Part shown: positions 1 through 10,699 of the stretch, one piece after another | Layout of the letters: each line of letters begins with the position of its first letter | Numbering within the stretch: the stretch's first letter is position 1 | Source of the DNA: Jacaranda mimosifolia | Lineage: Eukaryota; Streptophyta; Magnoliopsida; Lamiales; Bignoniaceae | Direction of reading: 5' to 3' | Length of the DNA: 64,000 nucleotides | NCBI GenBank assembly: GCA_018894105.1 | Contig: CM032123.1 | Location: forward strand, 25,893,744 to 25,957,743 | The notes under the pieces: generated by a model | Told to the model about the DNA's origin: nothing | Database searches by the model: none | Seen by the model: the letters and a program-made list of their open reading frames with translations, nothing else | Made by a program: the position numbers and the translations under genes

Positions 1-90
1 GACGACTTGCTCTATGTTGCTATCAAGATCTTATAGGACCTTATTCTAGGCTCTAGCATTTGTTGTTTGCCAGTTGAGGACCTTTTTTGC

Positions 91-803
91 TTATGTGAGA
101 GGCTTCATTCTTCTTTCACTATCAATTCCCGTCGATTGTACATAAGGTTTTGATGGAGAACAACTAAAATTGTCGATTTGTCTCTCCAATGGTGGGAAGT
201 CTTGTCTAGAATGAAACATCATACATGATTGAACTGTTGCATAGGGAAGGAAGGTACCTTTTGAGGTTTGCATGTTGCATGTGGCATTTTGTTCTCTCCG
301 TATGTGTGCAAGGCCTTTTTTGTAGTAAGGTAATAATTAAGGCCGTGGTGGCCCAACGTTCGAATCTTTAGGTTTTTGAGGACGACAAGAATCTCTCACA
401 AAGACTTTATTCTTTTCCTTCTGCTGTCTGCGATGGCGGTTATAGTCTTTTTCACATCATCACCATCATTAGAGTTCCATTCATCACAAGAGTACCCTGG
501 ATCACACTCTGAGGGATCTACATCCCAAATAAAGTGTCTATTTATTTTATCTGTATATACGGACATTCCATCTGGGTAAAAACAACATAGAGGAGTATAA
601 TGGTCTTTTGCTTGTATGGGGGCTGGTGTAATCATCATCTGCTGGAAGATGACACTTGATGGTCCTTCATCCTTCTGGATGTTAAAGATGGTCTTTATGC
701 ATCCATCACTGAATCTTTGTAATGGAAGCTGGAGGATTTCATGTTGGAATATTGCCCGCAAGTCAATTAGATTGGCCTTATAAACTATTTCCTTGTTAGA
801 CAA
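91..803 (-). pseudogene. Caulimovirid-like polyprotein fragment, downstream part
   Basis: Minus-strand open stretches at 803-396 (135 codons) and 273-91 (60 codons) resemble the part of caulimovirid-like plant polyproteins downstream of the movement protein. The first piece is rich in Asp, Cys and Trp near its end (it reads HFIWDVDPSECDPG), a pattern I associate with this family. The second lies where the coat/gag-like region would start. They are separated by stops and frameshifts and run off the left edge of the window. In a functional virus this region would give structural protein; here it cannot be made. They belong with the movement-protein relic at 3125-3834 by strand and order. The family call for these two pieces is weaker than for the movement protein. 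Confidence 0.5.
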
Positions 804-1329
804 TCTTAATTGAATAATATTCTTTATATGGCTATCTTCATCTTGCGCTCATTATTGCTTCACTGGCATTTGGTTGAAGCCCTTGGATCACACAAGATTA
901 CGGGACTTGGTCATGCACTGGGTGGTGGTCATGGAATAAGTCTTATACGGTTGTGATTTTAAATCTTCCAAGTCATAGGATCTTACGAGATAGGGCATCA
1001 AAGATCTGGATAGACTTACACTAACGATTCATAAATCCAAAGGTTGGATATTGCTCCGTTTCATGAGCAATCCCATATGAGATATGTTCACATTTTAGTG
1101 GGTGCTTGTTAGAGAACAAGGCACAGAAGGCCCGCCTAGAAAATCCACTAGATAGCCGAAGTGGCAAGTCGGTAATGGCAAGTTCTCAAGCTTACGCTAG
1201 TGCATATTATTAGTCATTTGATTTGAGGATTCATGGTAATCTTGTGTTTAGGTCTTCATGCTTTAACTCTTCTTGGTCATCTAACAGGCCTTTCGGGTGG
1301 TGATTGGGCATAAGCTACTTAGATATGGA
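804..1329 (-). other. Eroded interior of the pararetroviral relic
   Basis: This stretch lies between two coding fragments of the same minus-strand relic. Reading it through on the minus strand gives frequent stops in all three frames and no recognisable domain. It is most simply decayed polyprotein sequence, but that is inferred from position only. Confidence 0.35.
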
Positions 1330-1645
1330 GGTTTGTGAGATCTAAGATAGAATCTGACTCCTCATCGTCATGAAGGGCGAGTGCATCTCCTATGTATTCT
1401 ATAATGAGTGATTCCAAGAAATCCCTACGCAAGGTAGTATGAAAACTTGGAAAAAGAGTTTTCCAAAGATGAGGTCATAAAGAGGAATCGAACATTGAGA
1501 ATAGAAACATAGTATTGAGGCTATTAGGGAGCCATCAAATATCTTGCCCTAGGCCTCTTTCGAGAGATAAGAGATGGAAGGATCGTATTTGCATGGTACG
1601 CATAGAGTTAGAATAGTTATCCAAAAGCATTCAATTCAACCAATT
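1330..1645 (-). pseudogene. Caulimovirid-like polyprotein fragment, acidic segment
   Basis: One minus-strand frame stays open for about 100 codons with only about two stops and ends in an acidic run (EYIGDALALHDDEESDS) just before the frame closes near 1330. Acidic linkers of this kind occur in pararetroviral polyproteins, and the fragment lies between the movement-protein relic and the downstream pieces on the same strand. Its upstream edge meets the insertion that starts near 1645. I recognise no catalytic motif. Confidence 0.4.
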
Positions 1646-2975
1646 AGTTGGGCTCCATGGGCTTGAGGTTGGACATCGACTATGGAGATTAGATACTCTT
1701 GAATTAATTGAGATTAATTGAATTGAGTCGATTAGTTTAAATGAGTTAAACTAAAAGGAATATATGATATTCAAAAGTCACGAGAAGTTGTGAGCCCATG
1801 TCTAATGAATGGTAGAACCTAATGGGTCACACACAAACCAATTGCATTTTTTACTTGATGAAAGAGAATTTTCTAGGAGTTAGAAAGTCACTCCTAGTGG
1901 ACCAATTTTGAGATTGGCAAAATTAAGGTAATTTTTAACTTGATTAATTTAATTGTTAAATTGATAAACTAATTTAAAGAGTTAAATTAGACCAATAATT
2001 AAGGAGTTAATTATTTGGTGCCACATGACCATCAATTGGTCAAGTTAGCTTAAAAAGTTAACAATTCCTAGTTTACAGAGTTAAGCTAATTGACTTAAGA
2101 GTTAAGTTAAAGGTTAATTAATTAAATTAAAGTGTTTAGTTTAATTAATGAAGAAAATCAATTTTGGAGGAAAAATTCAAATGAAAGGTTCATTTGATTT
2201 GGCATTTTAATTAATTTGAAATTAGATTCTAAATAAAATTGAAATGCACACAAAATTCAAATTCAAATTTGAATTGCAACTTGCTAACTTGCAAGGCCAA
2301 GTTGGCGGTCACCTTGAAGAAGGTGTGATGCCACCTTGGCATCACACTATCCTCACTCTATATATAAATATATAGAGAGAGATAGGTGGCCACTTGATCA
2401 CATTGTGAAACATTAGATTCTTTCACATTTTCCCTCCAACTCTCAAGTGTTGCCTCATGTGTTGAAGCTTCACTTCTTCTCTTCTTCTCCTCCCTCAAAT
2501 CAAGCCTTCATCTCTGCAAATCTCCTTTCTATTTTCCAGTTGATAGTAAGGAGATTAGGATCCAGCATTGGTTTGTGGATCATAACAATTAGAGGCAAGG
2601 CAATTGGATTGTTTGCTTTTGGAGATCCACTGTCAGGGCAGTCCACTTGGAGATTTGTTTCTGGCATTTCTCTGTGGATTTTTGAGTTGAATTTTTTGTA
2701 TTAGATTCATCAAGAAGTTGAGAAGGTACTGTAATTTTTTCAGAAATTTGGGAGGAGTTTGGATTAGGAAAAAGTTGCATCAAAACCGAGCTGCTGCTGT
2801 GAGACAGATTCTACCTGTTGAAGTCAATGACTTCAACATCTTCTTGGTTTTGAGTGAATCAAGGAAATATTCTTCCCAAATCTGAATCAAAAGCATGTTT
2901 TGATCCTTGTTAGCATGTGTAGCCTAGTTAATTTTAGTTTTTAAAGTGTTAATTATTGGATTCTAGCGCTACATG
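1645..2975. mobile_element. LTR-like insertion splitting the pararetroviral relic
   Basis: Minus-strand pararetroviral coding is readable on both sides (below about 1645 and above about 2975) but not between, so a roughly 1.3-kb insertion is inferred. The insert has no ORF. On the plus strand it carries a strong TATA-like stretch (tatatataaatatatagaga, near 2361-2380) followed by a CT-rich leader-like segment, which fits the U3-R layout of a long terminal repeat. The right edge may be at a CTACA near 2975. I could not find a convincing 5-bp target duplication, so both edges are approximate. A solo LTR is the best guess. Confidence 0.4.
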
Positions 2976-3124
2976 TGCCTTCACTTCACTATCTCATGAG
3001 TGTGATGTAATGATTTATAATTAGTGATCCACTATGTGGGCACAAGTTTTTCAAGTTATTTCTTTTTGACTTGTCTGGGGACTTGGGAAATCTTGGAAAT
3101 GTCTTGTCCTAAACTTTCAAGGAC

Positions 3125-3834
3125 CATTAGAACGTCGTGTGTTCCTTGATCAGATCAAGGCTGTGATTTTGCAACCTATACATGATCTGGTGATGGAGAG
3201 TTTCCATACCAGTAGATACAACTTGCTTGGCACCTAAGACTTAGACTTGGACTTTAAGAGCTGTTAGAAGGTAGGGATCATCTAGAGATAGGGTGTAGTT
3301 CAGGAAAAATGCCAGCATAACACTTCTAGTATTTAGAGTTGTTACCATAGTACAAATGACAGCATTTTGGTACTCAATGAAACAAGTGCCAAGAAGTGCT
3401 ATTCGGGTTGAAACAGGCATTCCTTTCCTTCCATGGTGTGAAAGGATGAAACAGATGGCTCCAAGGTGTAGATGGGTGTAACCTTCCCTTTTCAAACCGG
3501 ATATGAACTTCATAGGGATAGAAAGGGTCATGTCCTGTTCTCTTTTGGAGGATCTGAGAACACACTAGTCCATCTTGGAAGACTATACATATTCCTTGAT
3601 GTGAGGTTGGTACTTGAGGAGAGTTTTGATGCTTTTAATACCTTGAGGGAAAGACCCTATTTTCCTGTAGATATCATAAGAGCTTACAAGAAGTGGGACT
3701 GTTTTTTCTATGATGGCATTTTCAAGGATTGTGGAATATTCTACAAGGTTTTCTATTCTATTGGTTGAACATTTGGGTAAAGAAAGTGTAGAAGAAAGTT
3801 GAAGTAAAAGTTTGATAGTATTTTGGGGATCCAT
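3125..3834 (-). pseudogene. Caulimovirid-like movement protein (decayed)
   Basis: Reading down the minus strand from an ATG at 3834, three frames joined by frameshifts give a protein strongly reminiscent of the movement-protein domain of plant caulimovirid-like polyproteins (30K superfamily). The first piece (3834-3583) starts MDPQN and ends in a segment resembling the region before the domain. The second and third (3565-3241) carry the central core, including HGRKGMPV. After an in-frame stop near 3243 the tail continues to about 3125 (short match TLHHQIMYRLQNH). In a virus this protein lets the genome pass through plasmodesmata. Here at least two frameshifts and several stops abolish the product. 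It starts about 100 bases after the primer site at 3936-3948, the expected order. The downstream polyprotein lies beyond the insertion at 1645-2975. Confidence 0.75.
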
Positions 3835-3935
3835 GGCTTTGGGTGTATGTTTTCTCTAGTCACCTATTCTCTCGGCGCTAAGCTTGCACGTTATCCTTCT
3901 CTTTCTTACTATCTTTTCGGGCTTAAAAAAAACAT

Positions 3936-3948
3936 GGCTTTGATACCA
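3936..3948 (-). other. Reverse-transcription primer binding site (initiator Met-tRNA type)
   Basis: On the minus strand the sequence TGGTATCAAAGCC differs at one base from the usual plant primer site TGGTATCAGAGCC, complementary to the 3' end of initiator Met-tRNA. It lies about 100 bases upstream of the movement-protein start on the same strand, as in caulimovirids and some LTR elements. Confidence 0.7.
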
Positions 3949-3959
3949 AGAGCTGGCCA

Positions 3960-4588
3960 GGAGACTCAGAAGTTGATAAAGGGAGAGCAAGCCAATACAC
4001 TAGGAAGCTTCAGAGAGATGTTAAGATAGAAAGTGGTCATAAGGAGGCAAAGGCATGGTCCAAGAAGCTAACATCCCTGTGGTACTTGCATAAGGAGTTA
4101 ATGTCTAAGAGAATAAGTTAACTTGGTGCAAATGCGCACTATAAGCAGCTTTCTGCCAAGAAGATGCTGATATTAACTATTGAAATCCCACAATAGAGAG
4201 GGAAATGCCCCTCAGGATAAATAAGCATGCCCTCTATGGCACATTGAAGCTTTTCTTTATTTTCTTTTTGAATTATGCTAGTAGATAGGATTTTCTTGTT
4301 GTAAGTCTCAAGTTTATGCTTTTAAGTGGTTAGGTGTTATCTCAACAATCAAGAATAAAAGATTGTCCTAAACTAGGAATGAAACCTTTTCTTTTTCTTA
4401 TTTTAATGAAATTTCTTAAACATTTCCTCACAATTGTGGTCGCTTTCTTGATGCACAACGACTAATGCATAATTACATTACTTGTGGTAAGACCCAACAG
4501 GCAGGTATAGAAAAATAAATGCACAATAACATTGACTACGACATAGATGACTCCACTCAGTAAGTGAGAGGTATGCTGTATCAACTCC
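3960..4588. other. Leader/promoter-like region upstream of the primer site
   Basis: No ORF of note. Read on the minus strand it contains a possible TATA-like stretch (gcttatttatcc, near 4215-4226), and at 4138 one copy of the actataag motif that becomes a tandem array at 4589-4815. By position it could be the non-coding leader of the pararetroviral relic. That is inference. Confidence 0.3.
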
Positions 4589-4815
4589 ACTATAAGACCA
4601 TAAATGAGCTAATGGAAGTTGGTGTCAGCACACTATAAGACCCTTAATTGGGTACGTGGTGACAACATCAATGCTACTATAAGACTTGTGAGAAGTGTGG
4701 TAGAAAACCACTATAAGAGCCATAAGGGGTGCGTGGTAAAATACCACTATAAGATGTTCTATGGGCTCATGGAAAACATACAAAAGACATTGCAAGATCC
4801 CTCAGGAGGTGTGCA
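4589..4815. repeat. Imperfect tandem repeats, ACTATAAGA-anchored
   Basis: The motif actataag recurs at 4589, 4632, 4676, 4710 and 4746 (spacings 43, 44, 34 and 36), with an outlying copy at 4138. Each copy is followed by a variant of gtgcgtggtaaaata. On the minus strand the unit reads CTTATAGTGG...ACCACGTACCC. The array abuts the 3' LTR of element 1. The same unit type appears at 20180-20500. Confidence 0.7.
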
Positions 4816-4825
4816 GTAAAATAAC

Positions 4826-5836
4826 TGCATTGATGATGCTGAATCTCGCGGAGTCGAAAATCTTTCTCAAATGTACAAAATCGACCTGCAATATAACAAA
4901 TGTTAGGCTAGCTGAGAAGCCTTCGGCTATGGCCTTCCGATGCTTAAGTCAGTACTGAGCTGGTTTGAGTGAGAGGGTGTGAGGTGGAAGGGGTTTAGTG
5001 AGTGTGTGAGTTGCATACCTAGGTTTTAATTTTGATCCATGGATTTATAGTCTTGCATCTTGGGGGTCGATTTTACCTTTCTATCTCTACTCTTTAGAAC
5101 TATCCACGCTCTAATCTTTGGGGCAGTCGTGGTCTTTTTGTTCTCTAGACTGACATGACGTAATTTGGGTGCATAGTACTCAGGGTAGCGTGGTGCGAGT
5201 TTTTGTATTTGATATGCAGGGCGCTGTAGAGGGGATAACATAAAATGTGGTATATCTCTTCTTACGTCACTCCTATAGTAGAAATGGTATCCGATCTTCG
5301 ACCCTAGAAGTCCGACCATAAAGTCAAGATCAAATCAAGATCAACCATGGCGAGTATGAGGTCAAACTTAGCAGGTTCAGGATTGACTTTGTTTCTTCTT
5401 AAGTTGGCCGGATCAGAGGGGTCGACCCTAATTTCCAAATATGGGGCACAATAACAGAAGTCCTCCCACTCTACAAGTCTTTAGAAGCGAAAGGTCGAGA
5501 GCTCATAGAGTCTTCTTCTCGATAATCAATTCTATGCTTGGTTTGCTACTCAATGGAACCTTTGCTCGATGCCGTTGTTAGTTGTGTCATCTGTGCCCCT
5601 AGAAGATGTATCGCCTGCATGACTAGAAACTAGCTATTAAATTCATTAATAGCCGATTACCTACAATGGTTTGTGTTCCTAAGGTGCGCTTTATATATTG
5701 TGGGTACAGTCATTTTCACGCTTCCACACCCGAAAGTCTTATCTACTATCTCTATTCCTATGTCCATTACTTAAACTTCCAGGTTGAGTCTCAAGTGCCT
5801 CCATCTTTAGAGTCTGCAACTCCTAGGTAATCTTCA
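4826..5836 (-). mobile_element. Probable 3' LTR of Ty3/gypsy element 1
   Basis: On the minus strand the candidate LTR starts TGAAGATTACC at 5836, just after a purine-rich stretch (aaaaagaaaggga) that could be the polypurine tract, and ends ...CATCAATGCA at 4826. A minus-strand TATA-like box (actataaatcc) lies near 5045. It is followed by R-U5 sequence including TGACTTAAGCATCGGA, which I recognise as typical of Tat-type LTRs. It lies on the far side of the antisense ORF from pol, as expected. The matching 5' LTR is not visible: the gag start at 15503 is closely followed by another element. Edges are by eye. Confidence 0.5.
5687..5698 (+). promoter_or_regulatory. Candidate promoter of antisense ORF 1 (TATA-like)
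   Basis: The plus-strand sequence gcgctttatatattg lies about 235 bases before the antisense ORF start at 5926. It is followed by a pyrimidine-rich leader with a possible splice donor (ctaggtaatc, near 5823-5832). It lies inside the U3 part of the inferred 3' LTR but faces away from the LTR's own direction. The promoter role is inferred from position. Confidence 0.35.
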
Positions 5837-5925
5837 TCCCTTTCTTTTTATGTTCGATCCCTCATCTCTCAATTTTTTTTCTTTCTAACTTAACGAGTTT
5901 CGAGAGTGATAGCAAGATTGAGAGA

Positions 5926-8487
5926 ATGAATGGGGATACTGGGGTTTGGGTAGAAGAATACTCTAACAACGAGAGAAAGAGTTCTGATAGCTCCGACCCT
6001 AACAAGATGAATAATGTAGAGGTTGATATTATGGGGGTGGTCAGGTATTCGTGGAGGCCTTAGCCGAGGATGGCATCGAGGGTAGGAGGATTCAAGGGGA
6101 AAGGGTGAGTCGTAGGTTTTGGGAGGTGAGGAATCGTTAGGCAAATCGAAAGTCGACCTTTTTAGGTTAGTGGAGGACTTAGCTAGTTTCAGCAGGGCGG
6201 CCTTTTCAGTTTACGAGAGGAGGGCCTCATACAAAATCTTAACCTTCCATATTGACACCAAATCTACCATCACAGAGTCCAAACTAGCATACGCCTGAGC
6301 CCAATTCCTTATTCCCCTTGAGTTTGAACTTATTTGACCCGAGGAGAGTAATTGCGTGCACCGAGCTCCTAAAAACTGTCTTATCATGCACATCACCGAC
6401 TTACAATATGGTTTCAGGTTTCCCATTACCCTCGAGGTTAGGGCCATTCTTAATGGTATAGGGGCTTGCCCGACCCAATTAGTTTCAAACTCGTTTCCAT
6501 TGATATATGCTTTTGTTGTTCTTATGAGATACCACCAATAGTAGCCTTTATTTACTAACTTTGCTGCTTCCTTCCACCTGCCATCGTTGAGTAAATCGAC
6601 TACCGTCATGGACAGGGTTTCTTAATATATCATAGCTTGGCTTGGCCAAAAAGCAACTTAACCTTAACTCGTCCTCGTACAGGAAAGTTTAGAAAAACAA
6701 GTAGTTTTATGTTAGGGCTCTCGAGGGGCAAGAACATGAGAATTCCAAGGCAATGGGTCTCAGAAAAAATCAACTTAAGTGGGCAAGGTTTTCCTTCCTC
6801 GGATAATCATTTTGTGCAGCACTTGGCTGAGGAGGGTCCTATTAGCGCCTTCGAGTTTGTGGTTGAGTCGGTCTTGGCTTTAGCTAGCTAACCTCACATC
6901 GGCTCGGTCAACTTTTTCCTTTTTATTTCGGCTAATTTATCAAGTGTACACCCCTCATTCGACCTCTTTTTATCCTTTTGTAGGTTGAAGTTAAGCCATG
7001 TCTGCCAAGGATAAAAAACTTACAGCCATCCATTCCAGTAGATTTTCCACCACAGCCCGACCCATTAAACGAAAGCCTGCGCCGACTGCTGTTCCCCCAG
7101 CACCTCCTGCAAGCCTTGCTCATCGAACTCCCCCTCCAACCACTGGGTTAGTAGGATTGAAGAGACCTCTCGAAAGTGTGGGGTTGACACTTTTATTGTT
7201 GAAGAGACTTTTTGCAAAAGACGAAATGAAAGGTATTGTGTTTATTGAGAGAGAGCCACCCCCTCGAGGTAGGAGTGTGGCCTTATCTGAAACTTTATGT
7301 GATTGAGCTCGAGGCCCATTTTCTCTCGACCCTATGCTAGCCCTCGAAACCCTGAAGAACCTTTTTTTGAATCCTTTTGGGCTTCCAAATTCAAGAAGCC
7401 CTGAATTAGGTTTGCCAAAAGTGGAGTCAGTAACGACGCCTCAATCATCAATGAAGGGGTCTTAGGGACGACCTCCTAGGCCCTTATGTAGGTAGGTATC
7501 TTTGAGGTTGATCAGGAGAAGATCTTTGCCATTGACCCCAAAAAAGTCCTAAAGCAGCTTGGCTATCAAGCCAATACGGTAATTTTCGACCTTGCTTTAC
7601 TCGATATTGAAGCAGCACCGTTATAGTCTACTAACTTATCGACCTTATATTTTAGGCAGATGAGCCATCTAGGGAGGAATTTGTGTCGTAGGTACAAGTA
7701 TGCCATATCGGACCATAGTGCTTGAAAGAAATGGTTCGAGGGCATATAGGGAGACACCATCGAGGCTCTAAATGAGAAGGTTGACAATTTGTAGTCTCAC
7801 GAGACCCTGGTCAAGGAGCAGAGGTGCGAGATCGAGAGGCTAGAGCCCGATGCCAACGCGAACTAAATGATGATAGCCCTGACGGTCTGAAATAGCAAGC
7901 TTAGTGAGAAAGTGCTGGAGCTTCAGATGGAGCTCTAGGAGCTATCATAAGGGCTTTCAAGATGGGAAGTTGGCTTCGGATAATGACCTAATCAAAGCGC
8001 TCCCTTTTTTTGTCGAGGAAGTCTTGGAGAAGTTTGTCGGGAGTTCGATCTTCGCGACTGCTGCTGCAGTCTGAGGGCCAACGACCAAAAGTTAGGGTTC
8101 AACCGTGCCATTGCCTAGTTGAAGACCTTGGGGGTTGATTTTGATGAACAAATGCTTAGGTTTAGCCTTGATTACAACCTACAATCCTTTATCTCTGAGG
8201 AAGGCGAGGCTGAGCCCCCCAGAAATAAGCAGGAGTGACAGTTCAAGTTCTTGATCCTCATTGTCCAGGAGATTGCAGATGTTGTTCTAGGGGATGTTGC
8301 TTCTCCTCCGATCGCTGAGGTACATGCCGAGGTTGCACTAGTTGGGCCTTCGACCTTGGCCCCCTTGCTTCTGGGTTTGGTGACCGCTCATGTCGATGCT
8401 GGTCTTTCTTCTGCTACTGACAAGTCTGTTGATGTTGCTGGTCCTTCGATCTTTGACTATTGCTACGTAATTGAATATCGTGGTTGA
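5926..8487 (+). pseudogene. Antisense ORF of Tat-type gypsy element (gypsy-type transposon domain)
   Basis: This decayed plus-strand reading frame is antisense to the element's gag-pol and lies between pol and the 3' LTR. The likely start is ATG 5926 (MNGDTGVWVEEYS), followed by an acidic, Ser-rich stretch. The best-preserved part (6356-6541) reads GFRFPITLEVRAILNGIGAC and resembles the plant 'putative gypsy type transposon' domain (Pfam PF04195), with a basic segment after it. A Pro/Ala/Thr-rich segment (6998-7150) and then a Glu/Leu-rich coiled-coil-like region (about 7730-7960) follow. The last piece (8251-8487) is rich in Val and Ala. Many stops and frameshifts exclude a product. Such extra ORFs are known in Tat-lineage elements; their function is unknown to me. 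Confidence 0.65.
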
Positions 8488-8499
8488 GTTATATAATTA

Positions 8500-8704
8500 A
8501 ATATCTCTACTTAGGTGATTGTTATTTGAGTCATAATTGTGAATTTAAAATTCAAAATGCTTTCATTTATCGCTATGGTGGCAATTTTGTGGGCAATACT
8601 GACCTTGATTACACTAGTCACTACATAGGTGATATATGGTCCATAAAGACCTTGATTACATTCTTAACTACATAGGTGATCTATGTTTAGAAACAACCTC
8701 AAGA
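8500..8704. repeat. Inter-ORF spacer with a 47-bp direct duplication
   Basis: This is the spacer between the antisense ORF end and the end of pol. The segment gaccttgatta...ctacataggtgat occurs at 8601 and again at 8648, a 47-bp period with few differences. No ORF is assigned. Confidence 0.6.
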
Positions 8705-10010
8705 GTAAAACTTCTTTAGGTTTGTGGCATTCCATGTTCTCAGGAGCTCAACTCCGTGCCTATCCGCAAGTTAGTGGGCGTTGATCTTTGCCACCCTGAC
8801 AACTTTGAATGGTCCTTCCGAATTGGGATCGAGCTTTTCGACATGCCTTGTGACGTGTACCTTTCTGAGGGCTAGATTGTCGACTTGGAAAGCATGTCGC
8901 TTTCCTGTTGTAAGCTTTTTCTATCTATCCATTGTAGTATTGAATCTTGGCAAGTGCTCTTTATCTTTTTTCTTCCAGTAGGTCAAGCTCTAATGCTCTA
9001 GCTTCTTTATTCACCTTCGGGTTGTAGTTTAGCACCCTTGTTGTCTGCTTGATTATCTCGACGGGGAGAATAACATCTGATCTATAGACCAAGTTGTATG
9101 GTGTTTCCCATATGGCCGTTCTAAGGGTGGTGCGGTACACCCAGAGTACCCTATGAAGGCAATCCATCTACTTTCCTTTAGCTTTCTGCAACTTTTTCTT
9201 GATATGTTTGATGATGGTCCTATTCGTTACCTTAGTTTGTTCGTTGCTTTATGAGTTGCCAATTGATGTAAAATGTTGTTGGATCCCTAAGCACTTGCAC
9301 CATTCTGTGATCCTCTTACTTTGGAACTGAGTGCCGGTGTTGGACACAAGCAATCTTGGGAGTCCGAACCTACATATAGTGTATATATTTTTCCTGATGA
9401 AAGCTCAAACCACAGTATTGATTATCTTGGCGACTGTCTCAGTCTCTACCCATTTCGTGAAGTGTTCGACTGTGATAATGAGGTATATCAGTTAACTTAT
9501 TGTTGGAGAAAACTTTCCCACTATGTCGATGCCCTATTGGTCGAATGACCATGGGACTTTGATGCCAACCATTAGTGCTACAGGTTGACGGGAGGTGTTA
9601 GCATAAATTTGGTAGGATTTACACTTGTGATAGAAGTCTGTAGCGTCTTTAGTTAATGTGGGCCAAAAATAGCTTTACCTGTGTATCGTGTGGGATAGTT
9701 CTTGACCTCCTGAATGGTTCCCACATACACCTTTGTGAATCTCACTCAATACTTCGTTCGCTTACGTTGGCTTTAAATAGCGGAGCGGTTGTTCGAAGAA
9801 TGACCTTTTGAAGAGCCTGCATTTTTCAATTAGTGCATACCTTGCAGATCGAATTCTGACCCTGCGGGCTTCTACTTTGTTTGAAGGTAGTTTGCCATTT
9901 CGGAGGTATTCCATTATATCATCCTGCCAGGTCAGGGTCAGATCTTCGACTGACCAAATAACTGCTTCATTGACATTAACGTTGGATGTGGTGGGGTTAT
10001 CTTGCACCAA
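8705..10010 (-). pseudogene. Integrase region, Ty3/gypsy element 1
   Basis: On the minus strand the reading starts with the segment before the integrase zinc finger (10010-9762: DDIMEYLRNGKLPSNKVEARR), characteristic of Tat-type pol. The middle (9760-9170) is full of stops. The C-terminal part (9167-8961) is clean and reads WVYRTTLRTAIWETPYNLVY, the usual region after the DDE core. The last stretch (to about 8705) reads TWNATNLKKFYS, a common end of these polyproteins. Integrase inserts the cDNA into host DNA. Here the DDE core is too broken to assess and no protein can be made. It lies downstream of RNase H and is followed by the convergent antisense ORF. Confidence 0.8.
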
Positions 10011-10139
10011 TAAAGTTATCGTTCTTCGACGGTTGCCTTAGGTCGAGCTACAAGCTTAGAAAGCACGCCGATTTTTGTTGTTCTTTGACCTAGGGATTTA
10101 GCTGAGGGAGAATGATTGGAATTTTTGTTGGAGCTATCC

Positions 10140-10430
10140 CACTACTATTAAATACTTGTCCATTGATGCTTCATTCACTTCGTAAGTACCACAAAACTAT
10201 TCGGTGACTAGCTGCGAGTCAGTCAGAGCCGCTAGTCGTTGGATTCCTTGTTGGATAGCCATTTTCATTCCGATGATGAGGGCTTCATATTCAACCTCAT
10301 TGTTGGTGACTTAGACGTTTAGCTTTACGACAAATTCGATCTTCGTGCCATCGAGTGTATCGAGTAGGACTTTGGTCCCTTCTTCTAATGTTGTCGAACT
10401 CCCATTAATGTACAATGTCCAGGGGAGGTG
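10140..10430 (-). pseudogene. RNase H region, Ty3/gypsy element 1
   Basis: Minus-strand translation gives LYINGSS, then KIEFVVKLNV, NNEVEYEALIIGMKMA and LTDSQLVTE, the order seen in gypsy RNase H, which removes the RNA strand during reverse transcription. The first catalytic aspartate of the usual LYVDGSS motif is Asn here, while the Glu of EYEAL and the Asp of TDSQL are kept. Stops occur after KLNV and after QLVTE. The domain lies between RT and integrase, as expected. Confidence 0.8.
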
Positions 10431-10699
10431 TGTTTCTTGGTTCTCACCATTTCCGTTCAACTAGAAAGTCTGCCAACACTTGTGCCTTGATGACTGTTCT
10501 TGGTTCATAACTGATATCCAACTCGCTGGGCTCAATCGTTCACTTGTTATGCCTACCGAACACATCTGGTTTAGACAGCACATTCATGAGTGGTTAGTTC
10601 GTCAACATAGTAATGCTGTGTGATTGGAAGCAAGGTCTTAATCATTGAGATGTTGTGACCATGATGAGCATGAACTTCTTGACCACTATATTGTTTTAT

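Noticed and set aside
5026..5319. 97-codon minus-strand frame
   Set aside because: It lies inside the inferred 3' LTR and shows no known domain. LTRs are non-coding.
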